Position numbers and translations under genes: made by a program | Assembly: GCF_029407905.1 (NCBI RefSeq) | Contig: NC_073627.1 | Coordinates: 156,803,697 to 156,867,696 of the forward strand | Direction of reading: 5' to 3' | DNA length: 64,000 nucleotides | DNA from: Bubalus kerabau | Taxonomy: Eukaryota > Chordata > Mammalia > Artiodactyla > Bovidae | Shown: positions 35,463-47,072 of the stretch, piece by piece | How positions within the stretch are numbered: position 1 is the stretch's first letter | Layout: the number at the start of each line of letters is the position of its first letter | The notes under the pieces: model-generated | The model's input: only the letters and a program-made list of their open reading frames with translations | Database searches by the model: none | Told to the model about the DNA's origin: nothing

Positions 35463-35870
35463 TTAATTATGTGTCAGCTAGGCTGGGTCTCAGGGTGCCC
35501 AGATATTTGGTCCAACTTTTTTCTGGATATGTATGTGAGGGTGTCTGTGGATGAGATTAGCATTTAAACTGATAGTCTAAGTAAGTCAAATTGCCTTCCC
35601 TAATGTAGGTGGGCCACATCCAATCAGTTGAAGACCTGAGTAGAACAATAAGACCAATCCTCCCAAGAGTAAGATGGAATTCTCCAGCAGGAAGTCTTTA
35701 CCCACACCTTTGACTCTCCTGGGTCTCCAACCTTCTGGCCCCAGCCTCCATAATTGAATGAGCCAATTCCTATATAAAATTTCATGAGCCAGTTCCTTAC
35801 AATACATAAATCAATCTCTGTGTGCATATATCATATCAGTTCTGTTTGTCTGGAGAATGCTAATCAATAC
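35463..35870 (+). mobile_element. MLT2-type ERV-L LTR
   Basis: Forward features in order: gtgtcagctaggctgggtct, ggtgcccagatatttggtcc, tgtgagggtgtctgtggatg, attagcatttaaactgatag, catccaatcagttgaagacc, cctccataattgaatgagcc, and cagttctgtttgtctggaga at the end. Confidence 0.72.
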
Positions 35871-37217
35871 GCACCCCTTTGCCAAGACTGAAGCACAGCA
35901 AAGCTACTACTTTGGATCAACTTGCACTGTTGACATCCCACCACAGCCATGAAATAGACCAAGAGAACATAAACATGTGACATGGAATTCTTCTTTTTCA
36001 AAGAAAAGATATTGGAAACTGGTTGAAAATGATTCTTTGATTTGTGTTCTGCATTTTTGTCATTGAAATCCCAGATTTTTGGCAAAACAAAATCTCCAGA
36101 GCACATGATAAAATACATTATTATCTCCAGGCTTGAGGAGTGATTCCAAGATCACTAAGAAACATGTGCCTTTTCTGAAACAACAGTTAAGTATTTGGAA
36201 GCATAGCTGCACTCAAGCACACTCATAACAATAAAAATACGTATTTGGTCTTCGGGGGTAAACAAAGTAGCCTGACTCTTTTCTCATTAATTTTAAAGCC
36301 ATATTGAATATAAGGAAACTAAAGGAGCAGTTGCTTCATTAAGGATGTTTCTAGACTAGAAACCAGTGTTTCTAGAAACATAACTAGAAATCTATGACCT
36401 CATCAATTCCAGGGAGTCCAGATACAAACAAGCCCCATCGATATCGACATGGCGAGTAGCTTCAGTGTGGTGATACAGACATGAGTCTCCCGTGCATGCC
36501 TCTTGGTGGGTAGAAGCACAGAGGACAAAACATTAGCTGAAACTTCTGACACGGAACCTTCACGATTCACTGCACACAAATATTCCTTACAGGCTCCAAG
36601 GTCCAGTCTGCTTTCCTACATAAGAATCCTCTACAATCTGATCAGCATTAACCCAACAACTTGAAGAATGGTATTTCAGGAACAATGTTTTTCTGGAAAA
36701 CTGCAAGGGAATAGAAGTACTTTTCTTGAAGAAAAACAAAATGGATTTCTTTCCTCACAAATTTTCCTCATTTCTAGGAGCTGCTATTAGCTGGTATATG
36801 TATATACTAAAAGTTGGAGCTTGTATTGACCACCATGAATGGTAATTGTCAATGGATAAAATCAGAAATACACAGGAGGCCAGAGTGTTGGTTTACTCTG
36901 AGCATTTGTGGGGTTTTCTACTTTCCAGGTTAATGCCCAGTTTCTGCATTGTTACTAATAGGCCTACTTCAGGGGGCATGATGGAAAATTAACCTGAGAA
37001 GGGGAATGTATTCATGCACCCATTGCACAGCGCCTGGCACCTATAAGGAGCCCAATGTACAGTGGATGATAGGGTTCCTACTTCCAGTATTTTCAATGCT
37101 AATGGTCTGTCTCTGTTACCTTCATAGTACAATAAAAAGATGAACTTCATTCATACTGAATTATTAGATAAAAAATTCTTTCCCACATCTGTTACTTCAC
37201 CTTGTTTTTACTGAAGG
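35871..37217. other. No gene seen; low-copy noncoding DNA
   Basis: 1.3 kb of A/T-leaning sequence with no recognised exon. A possible L2/MIR 3' scrap occurs near 37025-37070 (cacagcgcctggcacctata). Worth a conservation check, nothing more. Confidence 0.5.
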
Positions 37218-37416
37218 GTGAGTGAAGTGAAGTCGCTCAATCATGTCCGACTCTTTGCGACCCCATGGACACCAGGTTCCTCTGTCCATGGGATTTTCTA
37301 TGCAAGAGTACTGGAGTCTGTTGCCATTTCCTTCTCCAGGGAACTTCCCAACCCAGAGATCGAACCCAGGTCTCCCGCATTGTTGACAGACACTTTACCG
37401 TCTGAGCCACCAGGGA
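37218..37416 (-). mobile_element. Bov-tA SINE
   Basis: Reverse Bov-tA: agtcgctcaatcatgtccga through tgccatttccttctccaggg to tctgagccaccagggaaggg. A deletion removes part of the unit near 37267. Confidence 0.92.
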
Positions 37417-37467
37417 AGGGGTGCCTAGATTTAAAAAGCATAGGGCTACAATGTTTATTTTGGTCTA

Positions 37468-37678
37468 TCACCAGTAAAGCATTCGCCTGCAATGCAGGAG
37501 ATGCAAGGTCAATCCCTGGGTGGGGAATTAGTTAGTATATTAGTTCGTATATGTTTATACTATACTGGAGGAGGAAATGGCAACCCACTCCAGTATTCTT
37601 GCCTGGGAAATCTCAAGGACAGAGGAGCCTGGTGGGCTACAGTCCATGGGGTCATAAAGAGTCAGACACAACTGAATA
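37468..37678 (+). mobile_element. Bov-tA SINE with internal insertion
   Basis: tRNA-derived head (ctgcaatgcaggagatgcaa, 37487-) and Bov-A unit (gaggaaatggcaacccactc, 37570-) are separated by about 35 bp of T/A-rich sequence (37528-37563) that other copies lack. Confidence 0.85.
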
Positions 37679-37681
37679 TAC

Positions 37682-37884
37682 AGGCTTCCCTAGTAGCTCA
37701 GACAGTAAAGCGTCTGCCTGCAATGTGGGAGACCTGGGTTTGATCCCTGGGTCAGGAAGATCTCCTGGAGAAGGAAATGGCAACCCACTCCAGTACTCTT
37801 GCCTTGAAAATTCCATGGATGGAGGAGCCTGGTAGGCTACAGTCCATGGGATCACAAAGAGTCAGACATGACTGAGCAACATCA
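37682..37884 (+). mobile_element. Bov-tA SINE
   Basis: Complete head ggcttccctagtagctcaga and unit gaaggaaatggcaacccact to gagtcagacatgactgagca. It begins only a few bases after the preceding SINE ends. Confidence 0.94.
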
Positions 37885-38076
37885 CTGTTCACTTATGGAG
37901 GCTAGTGGTTCATTGGTTTTTAGATATCCATGGAAATATCTGGAGAACAAGTAATAGATAAGAAGCAAGTCTTCTGGTGGAAACTATTTTTAAAGTGAAG
38001 GCATTCTGCCAGGGTTACACTTATGTTACACACACTATATTACACATATTCTGGGAGTATAATTACGTCTATTTGT

Positions 38077-38412
38077 TGTTATTCAGTTACTAAATCATGT
38101 CCAACTCATGTACAACCCACAGACTGTAGCATGCCAGCTTTCCCTGTCCTTCACTATCTCCTGGAGTTTGCTCAAACTCATGTCCATTGAGTCACTGATG
38201 CTATCTAGCCATCTTGTCCTCTGCCACCCTCTTCTCCTTTTGCCTTCAATCTTTCCCAGCATCAGGATCTTTTCCAATGAGTTGGCTCTTTGTATCAGGT
38301 GGCCAAAGTACTGAACTTTCAGCTTCAGCATAGTCCTTTCAATGAATATTCAGAGTTGATTTCCTTTAGGATTGATTGGTTTGATCTCTTTGCAGTCCAA
38401 GGGTGTCTTTAA
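38077..38412 (-). mobile_element. BovB LINE 3' end, old
   Basis: Reverse BovB tail (tactaaatcatgtccaactc) to tttgcagtccaagggtgtct. Diverged, older subtype with tgtccttcactatctcctgg. Confidence 0.88.
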
Positions 38413-38899
38413 AAGATGGAAAATCCTAACTCCATTTCTTTTGCATTTTATTTAATCCCACATTTCCTTTTAGGAAACTATAAACTCCTAAAGTTTATAG
38501 TTTGTAGTTGTGGTATTATAATAGTGAGAAATTCAACCACAGAAGTAACAAAATAAATACAAATAATACTGAAACCTTATTTTTCATCCATTGGATTGGG
38601 AATATTTAAAAGATTGATGACACAGTGTTAATGAGTTCTGTGCAATCCCTACTCTCACCAGTGTTGTTGGGAGTGTTCCATGCACAGCAGCTGGAGATGG
38701 CAGGTTGATAATAGGTGGCAAAATTTTAACAAGCATCAATTTTGATCCAAAAGATCACTTCCAGAATTTATTCTAAAAAGATAATGGGACAAATCTGGAA
38801 AAAAAAAGTAAAGTAATTTTCATTGCTATATTGTTTTATACTAATTTTACAAATGAGGGAAAGCTACATCTTAAAACTATCAGCTTTTCTCTAAATCCC
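38413..38899. other. No gene; possible ancient LINE remnant
   Basis: The stretch 38640-38800 (tggcaaaattttaacaagca, acttccagaatttattctaa) resembles late-L1 text in broad order. The family cannot be assigned. Confidence 0.35.
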
Positions 38900-39355
38900 A
38901 TCACAGTGTTGGCCTAAGCCACAGTCATCCCTTACTTAACATGCTCATCCCTTCCTCACCAGCAGCCAAGTTCAAGGTCCTTGAAAGACCAACAAGGCCA
39001 CATCCAATCTGGCTCCTCCTGTGTCTCCAGTGCTGGCCATTAGCCATGGTGAGTTTTTCTTTGCTCCCAGAAACAGGCCAGGTCCTCCCTTACCTCAGAG
39101 TGCTTTCTGTTCAGAAGGTTGCCCCTCTTTGTTGTTCCAGGCCAACCTGAGTTCCCTTTAGGTCTTATGAACACCCTCTCCCCCACATCACTCTAGCTCT
39201 TTGTTCATTGTGGCCTTAGGGCACCTTATGTTGTTCCTACAAAGCATTTACACATTTCATGAAGCCAGAGGACCATGTCCCCCTGTGTTATATCCATGCC
39301 CTTCAAGCCTCCTGCCATAACATAGTACATGCTCAATAAACACTTGCCAAAATAA
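38900..39355 (+). mobile_element. L2 LINE 3' end
   Basis: L2 features in order: aaggccacatccaatctggc, a cysteine-poor degenerate middle, catcactctagctc, cttcaagcctcctgccataa, and the typical 3' end acatagtacatgctcaataa followed by acacttgcc. Confidence 0.65.
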
Positions 39356-39569
39356 TATCTAAATTGTAGGACCAGGTTTAAAATGATCTTAGCACAAGCT
39401 GCATTCCAAGCAGGAAGAAAGTGGTAGCTGAAGAGGCTTAGGAAAAGGCCATGTCCCCTCTATAGACTCAGCCCCATGGCTGTTCTCAGCTGTGAAGGCT
39501 CTGCAAGGTAAGTTTGCAGCATCTACAGCAGATAAAGAAGAGCAAAAAAACCAATTCTCTGTAATAATC

Positions 39570-39690
39570 TAAGTGGGAAAAGAATTTGAAAAAGAATAGA
39601 TACATATGCTTGTATAACTGAATCACTCTGCTATACACCTGAAACTAACACAACACTGTTAACTAATTATACTTCAAGAAAAAATAATTT
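39570..39690 (+). mobile_element. L1 3'-terminal fragment
   Basis: taactgaatcactctgctat, acacctgaaactaacacaac and attatacttcaagaaaaaat form the well-known end of older cetartiodactyl L1 copies. Only about 120 bp remain. Confidence 0.75.
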
Positions 39691-39829
39691 TTTTAAAGAA
39701 AGAGTAAAAAGGAATTGAAATTTAAAACTGAAGCTTCTATATCCACCTTCATCTACCTGGCAAAAGTAAAAATGCAAGGACATATATGATTACAGCTTCT
39801 TGACATTCTAGAAAAGGCACAGCTAGGGA

Positions 39830-40178
39830 GAGAGTAGAAAGATCAGTGTTTGCCAGAGGTTAGGAGAGAAAGATGAAAGGCAGAGAAATGAGGACTTTTA
39901 AGGCAGTGAAACTCTTCTGTATGTATAATGATGGACACATGTCATTATACATTTGTCTAAACCAATAGGCTAGGCAACACCAAGACCGAACCCTAATGTC
40001 AACTACAGCCTCTGTGTGACTATGGTATGTCAGTGTAGGTTCATCAGTTATAACAAATGCACCACTCTGGTGCGGGTATTGATAACAAAGGAGACTATGC
40101 ATGTGTGAGGGCAGATGGCATGTGAGAAATGCCTATTCCTTCCTTATTTTTGCTGCGAACCTAAACTGCTCTTTAAAA
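39830..40178 (+). mobile_element. Old L1 (L1MA-like) 3' end
   Basis: gatcagtgtttgccagaggt, atgatggacacatgtcatta, caacaccaagaccgaaccct, tgtaggttcatcagttataa, accactctggtgcgggtatt and gcgaacctaaactgctcttt follow the L1MA-type 3' UTR order to the end. Confidence 0.8.
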
Positions 40179-40430
40179 AAAATATATTTTTAAATTGTGA
40201 GAACATAAGCATGTATTGCAGCATTGTTCATACTGGCAAAGGGGAGGAATGGAAATAAATGCTTATTCACAAAGGCATGTTCAAATAAATTCTGGTTCAT
40301 TCACACCACAACCATCGAAAAAGATGAATTAGAGCTATATTTAATGACTTTGCAAGGTTTCTATGAGCAATTATGGAGTAAGAAAGACCATATTCAGAAT
40401 ACTGCATATTTTATTATCCCATTCTTAAAA
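40179..40430 (+). mobile_element. Possible ancient LINE remnant
   Basis: tgtattgcagcattgttcat, then aataaattctggttcattca, then aaaaagatgaattagagc resemble old L1-type 3' sequence. Weak. Confidence 0.4.
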
Positions 40431-40506
40431 CAATGAAGAAAAGTTCTCCACATCAATGTACATACAGGCAGACAAGCATGTGTGCAATGAACAATACCTA
40501 TGGGCA

Positions 40507-40545
40507 ATTCCACGTGTGCAATAAAAACCATTGCACACGTGGAAT
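40507..40545. repeat. Perfect 16-bp inverted repeat with 7-base loop (hairpin)
   Basis: Arms attccacgtgtgcaat (40507-40522) and attgcacacgtggaat (40530-40545) are exact reverse complements; the loop is aaaaacc. Each arm contains CACGTG, an E-box-like palindrome. Confidence 0.95.
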
Positions 40546-41650
40546 CCTGCTGTCACATCTGTGCAGGAGGAAAGGAGGGGGCTTGGGGGGACAAGGAAGT
40601 AAGGGCAGCAAAACACAAAAAGAAGATTTTTGAAAAGCAACATTGTATGATCCATTAATATATTTACTTAAAATATACGTGTTTTATATGTATAAACAGG
40701 GAACTTCAGCTTTACATATTATGTCTTCCCCCCATCTCTCACATCAGTCTAACAAGAAAATGCAAATTGCCACTTGTTTTGATTCCTCAGAAAATGTTCT
40801 TTCTCTACAAAGTAAACAGAAATCAGACAGATATCATTTCCTAAATGGACTTCCAGTGACTGTTCTGGATAAGGAGATGTTTCTACAGTCATCTGGCCAA
40901 AGCCATTTGAATCCCATCAAGTGACATTTTTTTTCTCTTTCTAGTTTGTGCTTTTCCTTGGAGAAACAAGTCTATAAATGTTTAAAATTGACACTAATTT
41001 TCATGCTGAATAAAATATGGTTGCATTGAAAATTGACTCCAGTAAATTTTTAAAAATCAATGTACTCTAAGAATTAAGATAGGATGGAAAATTTTGTGCT
41101 GTCCATATTGAGATGTCTAGGTAATGCAAAACAAAAATAATCACTATTATAAAAGAAAATTACAAGAGAAAACATTTGTCACCCTCACGTGAGAAATAAA
41201 ATTGAAGGAAAGAAAAGGTAAGTTTGCTTGCATCTTATGGAAGCAGCCATGAACGAAACTCAGGGCAAGTGCTCATTTGCCTCTTTCAAATTTACCATTC
41301 TTAGTGGCAAACTGTTCAGGATCCACTCAGCCTGAGGACATACTTTTCTAATTAAGGATCCTCACTGAATATTCTGACTTTGACCTCATTTCAAAGTTAC
41401 TTAAGTTTTAAAGCTTGATTCAAGATCTCCAATCAGGATTTTAATAAAGGCCTGGAGCTATGATGAGTTAGTAAAGGCAAGTAGGGATGTGAGGAAGACA
41501 GCCCAGTTCAGTCAGCTCAAGGAACATCTAGAGAGTCCACAATCTATGTGGGAACTCTGGAAATAATCTACAAAGTGCTGCAAACTTCTCCACGTTATCC
41601 CTTCACTCTTTCTCTCTAATCTAGCACTTCTTGACATGCATCCCATAAAG
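40546..41650. other. No gene seen; low-copy noncoding DNA
   Basis: No repeat or coding family recognised; the frame at 40643-40924 has no domain. Confidence 0.5.
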
Positions 41651-41651
41651 C

Positions 41652-41798
41652 AGCACTTTGGAACGTTAACATGTATAGGAATTTAATGGAACAACTCACA
41701 GTCCAGGGAGGGGGCTGCCATTCTGCATTTCTAACAAGCTCCCAGATGATGCTGTTGCTCCTGGTCCACAGGTCACACTTCAAATAGAAAGGCTGTAG
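41652..41798 (-). mobile_element. MER5A (hAT-Charlie) DNA transposon fragment
   Basis: Reverse MER5A: tctgcatttctaacaagctc, ccagatgatgctgttgctcc and tggtccacaggtcacacttc. A non-autonomous fossil element. Confidence 0.75.
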
Positions 41799-41890
41799 AA
41801 TACCGGGTTAAGCAAGACGTTAACAGATCTTTAAGGAAACTAAAAGATTCCAATGATGAACTTTTTGGGGAAATATTATATTAAGTTGAA

Positions 41891-42112
41891 GACTTCCCTG
41901 GTGTCTCAGACAATAAAGAAACTGCCTGCAATGTGGAAGACCCAGGTTCAATCCCTGGGTTGAGAAGATCCCCAGGAGAAAGGAATGGCTATCATTCCAG
42001 TATTCTTGCCTGGAGAAGTCCATGGACAGAGGAACCTGGCAGGCTACAGTCCATGGGGTCACAACAGTCACACATGATTGAGCAACTAACACTTTCACTT
42101 TTTTCACTATAG
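41891..42112 (+). mobile_element. Bov-tA SINE with target duplication
   Basis: Head gacttccctggtgtctcaga, unit to catgattgagcaactaacac, and a tail of ttcacttttttcac. Duplications taagttgaa lie at 41882-41890 and 42113-42121. Confidence 0.93.
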
Positions 42113-42155
42113 TAAGTTGAACAAATATCTGACTCCAAGGAAAAGGGTGAGGTGT

Positions 42156-42620
42156 CAATTCAGTTCAGTTCAGTCGCTCAGTCATGTCCAACTCTTTGTG
42201 ACTCCATGGACTGCAACAAGCCAGGCCTCCCTGTCCATCACCACCTCTCGGAGTTCACCCAAACTCATGTCCATCGAGTCGGTAATGCCATCCAACCATC
42301 TCATCCTCTGTCGTCCCCTTCTCCTCCGGCTCTCAATCTTTCCCAGCATCAGGGTCTTTTCAATGAGTCATCTCTTCGCATCAGGTGGCCAAAGTACTGG
42401 AGTTTCAGCTTCAACACCAGTCCTTCCAATGAACATCCAGGACTGATCTCCTTTAGGATGGACTAATTGGATCTCCTTGCAGTCCAAGGGACTCTCAAGA
42501 GTCTTCTCCAACACCACAGTTCAAAAACTTTCTTTACAGTTCAACTCTCACATCCATACACGACTACTAGAAAAATCATAGCTTTGACTAGATGGACCTT
42601 TGTTGGCAAAGTAATGTCTC
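42156..42620 (-). mobile_element. BovB LINE 3' end, about 465 bp
   Basis: Reverse BovB from cagttcagttcagtcgctca to ttggcaaagtaatgtctctg. Near 42526 about 23 bp corresponding to the caaaagcatcaattcttc region are deleted. Minus-strand coding is broken. Confidence 0.92.
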
Positions 42621-43304
42621 TGATGAGATATAATATATTAAAAGGTTTTACTGGAAATAAACAGTAAACAAAAAAAAGTCTCCAATCATATCCTAAAGAG
42701 TTTAATGTATTTTATGTTTCCATTATTAATTCTTCAAACTTAGAGATGTTTAAAATAGTAGTTAAGAACATGATTTTTACAATAGAACATTTGCTTATCT
42801 CTGGCTCCCACTTTCCAAAGAGGACATGCGAACCTTTGAAAGATAGTTTGCCTACCCCACGTAGGGCCACTCCCAGACTCAGATTCCAGGCTTAGGGAAT
42901 TAATTGTTGAAGAACCTACTTCCTGCCCACGCCGCTACACACACACCATCAGACCTGGCTTGGAAACCCCTCCCTGTTAAAAGGACAGAATGGGGCAGAA
43001 AGAGAAGCAATATCCTGCCCTTCCTAATTCCTAAACAGAGCCTTCCTTTCTAGACCTCTCTGACATTCCCTGTTTCAGGACAGAGACCCAACTGTCCCCT
43101 CCTTCTTGGTAAAATCCCCCAGGGCCTGCCTTAAATACACAGCAGAAGACAGGCAGCCTTAGCAGCCAGGCTAAGCCCATGGGGTAGGCTGCCCCCTGGT
43201 GGTTATTCTAATCAGTCCTAGCAGTCTTGCATCTTGGCAAATGGAGAACAATAATGACATGTGACAATATGTGTCCTTCCATTAATCATAAATAACTATG
43301 TCCC
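42621..43304. other. No gene seen; low-copy DNA holding a CTCF-like motif
   Basis: 42840-43210 is GC-richer and not repeat-like. A polypurine/polypyrimidine context and a candidate CTCF motif at 43189-43202 suggest a regulatory rather than coding role. Confidence 0.5.
43189..43202 (-). promoter_or_regulatory. Candidate CTCF binding site
   Basis: On the minus strand the sequence reads CCACCAGGGGGCAG, matching the core of the CTCF consensus (CCASYAGRGGGCRS-type) at every core position. It lies in sequence not recognised as a transposon. CTCF organises chromatin loops; motif orientation would matter for pairing. Occupancy cannot be judged from sequence. Confidence 0.65.
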
Positions 43305-43430
43305 TGCTAAAGAGCAGGTGTCTTTATCTGCTTTGTTCACTGAGGTGTTTCAAGCACCTAAACAAGTCCAGTTCATAGTGAGTGGGTGCTCAGTAAAGGT
43401 GTGCTGGTTGAATGTCCCATTGGAACATAC
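43305..43430 (+). mobile_element. L2 LINE 3'-terminal fragment
   Basis: gtctttatctgctttgttca, then agttcatagtgagtgggtgc, then tcagtaaaggtgtgctggtt reproduce the L2 end (tttgttcactg.. tgctcaataaat.. ttgttgaatg) in order. Confidence 0.6.
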
Positions 43431-45116
43431 AGATGAGCTATGGTCAGAGATGACCAGCCCCCGAACTCTGACTGGCCCCAGAGCTGGGCATAGATATTCA
43501 GGACACCCTGCAACTACTTTGCAGTTTCATTCATGCATTTTCTATTGCCATTTGCTTCCAGAAAAATGGTGGTCAGTCCAACCCTAAAAGGTCCAGTCTA
43601 ACAGTGACCATAAACTCTCATTTACCCATGCACTCAAGACACACAACATGTCCCCACTGTGGCGGGGAATCACCCAGGGAAAATGATTAAAGGGGAAAAT
43701 GAATGAACAATAACATGAATTCCAAAGGGCTTCTCTCCTTTGGAATGATGATCTATTATTAAACAGGCACCATCTTAGATATTAGATAATAGGTTTAATA
43801 CTCCCAAATCTTTGTTTTGATTTAAACTATTGGATGCTTTGATTATATTTTGGCCATAACAGGAAAACACGATGTTTTTCTGACCATTTAGAAAACTGAC
43901 ATCTCCCCAAACGTACATTTTGTTAGCCCAGGCCACATCAACATGGGGATAAAAAGAGATCATACAGAGAGAGCAAAGTGTAGGAAATCTCTGACTTGTG
44001 CTTCCTAGCTCTCCAGACCCTCATGCTTGCATCCATTTCCCCACAGAGACGCAAGGACCCAAGGACTCAAAGTTCAGAGTCCTCACATCCCCAAACACAA
44101 AACCCACAACCCCTCCAGGCCAGAGTCATGCCAAACTTTAAAGATGTTCCCATCACAGGACGTCAATAAATGTTGAACATTAACTGCATGGTGAAGGTCA
44201 CTCTGGAGATGATTCACAAAGTTTGTAGATCACCCAAAATGTGCACAATGCATGAAGGCCCAGGTAAAGGGTATACTTGCCTTATCCCAGGTTTAACTTT
44301 TGGGTTAAGGAAGTCTTTTTATAAAACTCAGCTTTCACCTGTGGCGCACATTTTGGCTTTCACACATTCTTCAGAAGCTCAAAAAAAGCCTGCACTGACT
44401 GCCTTACCTCCCCAGCTACACCTGCAGGGTGACTGATGGGTGGTTTCAGCAAAGCTAACTAGTCTTCAGGTTCTGGTTTCGTTCGACTGATCCCTTTGGT
44501 TACTCTGGTAAACTACTAGATTCTCACGTACAAGCTCCAGTTAGAAACCTTTATCCATGGAAATTTAAGAGATGGAATGTGTAAGTGAGCCATTTATCGC
44601 TTATTGCTGAAGAATCTGGGTGGACCTAACATTCAAATAAGAGTGTCTCCCTTGGGTCATCTCTTCCCCACACCTCCTCTTGGCACACCATGACTATCTC
44701 CATGAGGTCAGCTAATAGGTGGCAGAGGCTGTCTTTCTTTCTGCTTCAGAAACCGATGGCTTATGCAACCTGGGAAAAATTGCCCATAATTGTCTCCCAA
44801 GAGCATGGATGAGTCAACTCTCTGCCCCCTCATCAACTGGCTGTTCCCAGATGGAACACCCTGTCTAGGGACAGGTTCATTGCCAAGGTCATGGGGATCA
44901 GAGGGAGGGCAAAGGCAGGCAAACCTCTAACATACACCCTGGTAGGAATTTACCAGAACTGAGGACATGAAGCAGAGCAGAACGTGAAGGTTTCCCCTCA
45001 AGGCTGTGACTAAAGACTTCCACTATGTTATAACATTGAACTTTGACGAGCGTTTTCCAAGAATGAGCTAAAAGAGTTATCTGTCTTGCTTTACACTGAA
45101 AATTGTAGCATGCTCT
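43431..45116. other. No gene seen; low-copy noncoding DNA
   Basis: 1.7 kb without recognised repeat. Frame 44170-44436 (88 aa) has no domain and no conserved features visible. Ends at a CTG-repeat start of the next SINE. Confidence 0.5.
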
Positions 45117-45397
45117 GCTACTGCTGCTGCTGCTAAGTCGCTTCAGTTGTGTCTGACTCTGTGCGACCCCATAGATGGCAGCCTACCAGGCTCCCCTGTC
45201 CCTGGGATTCTCCAGGCAAGAACGCTGGAGTGGGTTGCCATTTCCTTCTCCAATGCATGAAAGTGAAAAGTGAAAGTGAAGTAGCTCAGTCCTGTCCGAC
45301 TCTGAGCGACCCCATGGACTGCAGCCTCCTGGGCTCCTCCATCCACGGGATTTTCCAGGCAAGAGTACTGGAGTGGGGTGCCATCGCCTTCTCCGAA
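45117..45397 (-). mobile_element. Bov-A2 dimeric SINE
   Basis: Reverse Bov-A2: ctgctgctgctgctaagtcg, first unit to ttccttctccaatgcatgaa, linker aagtgaaaagtgaaagtgaa, and second unit to gccatcgccttctccgaagt. Both units are complete. Confidence 0.95.
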
Positions 45398-45459
45398 GTC
45401 ATTTTCTTTTCACAAGAATGTATCTACATTCATTGTGTACCTATCCTAACTTTATAAAC

Positions 45460-46195
45460 AGTCTTCATTCTAAAGGGAGCCCTCCTACACTGTTGGTGGG
45501 AATGTAAGCTGGTGCAGCCACTGTGAAAAACAGTACGAGGTTCCTTAAAAAAAAAAAAAACAAAATAGAATTACCATATCCCACTCCTTCCCAGGAGAAA
45601 ACTAATTCAAACAAATACATGCACCTCTATGTTCATAACAGCACTGTCCACAGTAGCCAAAACATGAAAACAACCTAAATGTCCATCTACAGATGAACAG
45701 ATAAGGAAGATGCGGTACATATACACAGTGGAATACTACGCAGCTGTAAACAATGAAATCATGCCATTTGAAGCAACATGGATACCACCAGAGATAATCG
45801 TGAAGCAAGAAGGAGAAAATATCATATAATATCACTTACATGTGGAACCTCAACTATGGCACAAATGAACCTACCTACAAAACAGGAACAGACTCAAACC
45901 TAAAGAACAGGTTTGTGGTTGCTAAGGGGAGAGGGGAGGAAGGAAGAGGGACTGGGAGTTCGGTGTTAGTAGATGCCAACTATTCATTTAGAATGGATAA
46001 GTCAGGTCATAATGTATAGCATAGGGAACTATATTCTATATCCTGCAATAAACCATAATGGAAAAGAATATTTTAAAAGAATGTATATATGAGTCTAACT
46101 GAGTCACTTTGCTGTAAAGCAGAGATTGGCCCAACGTTGTAAATCAACTGTACTTTAATTAAAAAATAAAAGCCATTTCACACGATTAAAATGAA
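45460..46195 (+). mobile_element. Older L1 LINE 3' region
   Basis: tacactgttggtgggaatgt, tgttcataacagcactgtcc, tccatctacagatgaacaga, gtggaatactacgcagctgt, then 3' UTR with ggtcataatgtatagcatag and aacgttgtaaatcaactgta. It ends in poly(A)-like sequence near 46195. Confidence 0.87.
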
Positions 46196-46224
46196 AAAAA
46201 ATGAACATCCCTCATTCTAACCTT

Positions 46225-46330
46225 CATTAAGGCTCAGATAAGGAAACAAAAGCACCCACAGGTGATTTTGCCCAAGTCATATCAAGTCATATCACTAGAA
46301 AGGGACAGAGTTTTGTGTCTAATCCCAGAA
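46225..46330 (-). mobile_element. MIR SINE fragment
   Basis: aaggctcagataaggaaaca, then gattttgcccaagtcatatc, then actagaaagggacagag follow the reverse MIR core (gatgaggaaactgag.. ttgcccaaggtcac). Confidence 0.6.
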
Positions 46331-46364
46331 ATTCACCTCTTGACTACCTCACCTCTAATTGTCT

Positions 46365-46556
46365 AGCGATTCTCACACTAGTTCCCAGACCAGGAACACT
46401 GGCATTGTCTGGGAATTTGATACAGGTGAAAAGTCTCAGGCCCCAACTCATACTTATTGAGTTAGAAACTCTGGGGGTTTGACCGAGAAATTCATGTTTG
46501 AGCAAGCTCATCAGGTGGTTTCTGACGCATCTAATGTTTGAAAGCTACTGAAGCAG
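46365..46556 (+). mobile_element. MER5A (hAT-Charlie) DNA transposon
   Basis: attctcacactagttcccag, attgtctgggaatttgatac, gagttagaaactctgggggt and gcaagctcatcaggtggttt to aatgtttgaaagctactga match MER5A along nearly its full length of about 190 bp. Confidence 0.82.
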
Positions 46557-46859
46557 GCCTTTGGAATGAGGCTTTTCATTACTGAGTGTTCCAGGGGAAT
46601 TCTTGCACAAATATCAGAAGAGAGTTGCTAGAATCCTTTCCAGAAACAGGTTATTAGTTTCCCTTTGTGGGGTACTGTGCAAAATATTCAAAACTTTTAA
46701 AAATATATATTTATGAGCATTTTAATAAGAAATGTACTCACTCTGTGAGAATATTTCCCTTAGAAGAGGTTTGCGTGAACTTGGCGACTAATTTGATGAA
46801 ATGCAGACAAGAGGGATTCAACAATCACATTACACTTGTCATCTCAGGTCAACCCACCT
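46557..46859. other. No gene seen; low-copy noncoding DNA
   Basis: No repeat or coding family recognised; short plus-strand frame 46667-46984 overlaps the following L2 and has no domain. Confidence 0.45.
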
Positions 46860-47072
46860 CTTTCCACCCCACTTCCACCATGGTACAAACCAAGTTTGTC
46901 TCTCACCTGGAAATGTACCCTTGTTTCCTAACATATCCAACCTCTCCCACCCAGAAGCCCCACTCAAGGTATTGTCCATCCTGAAGTTAGAGCGATTTTT
47001 CTAAAAATTCTGAACTTGTTTAAAACCCATACAAGATTAAAACCCCTCATAGGATGAGGACCAAAATGCCTA
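46860..47072 (+). mobile_element. Probable L2 LINE fragment
   Basis: gagcgatttttctaaaaatt, then cttgtttaaaacccatacaa, then tcataggatgaggaccaaaa follow the L2 text (gatctttctaaaac.. ctgcttaaaacccttcaatgg.. aggataaagtcc). Confidence 0.5.
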
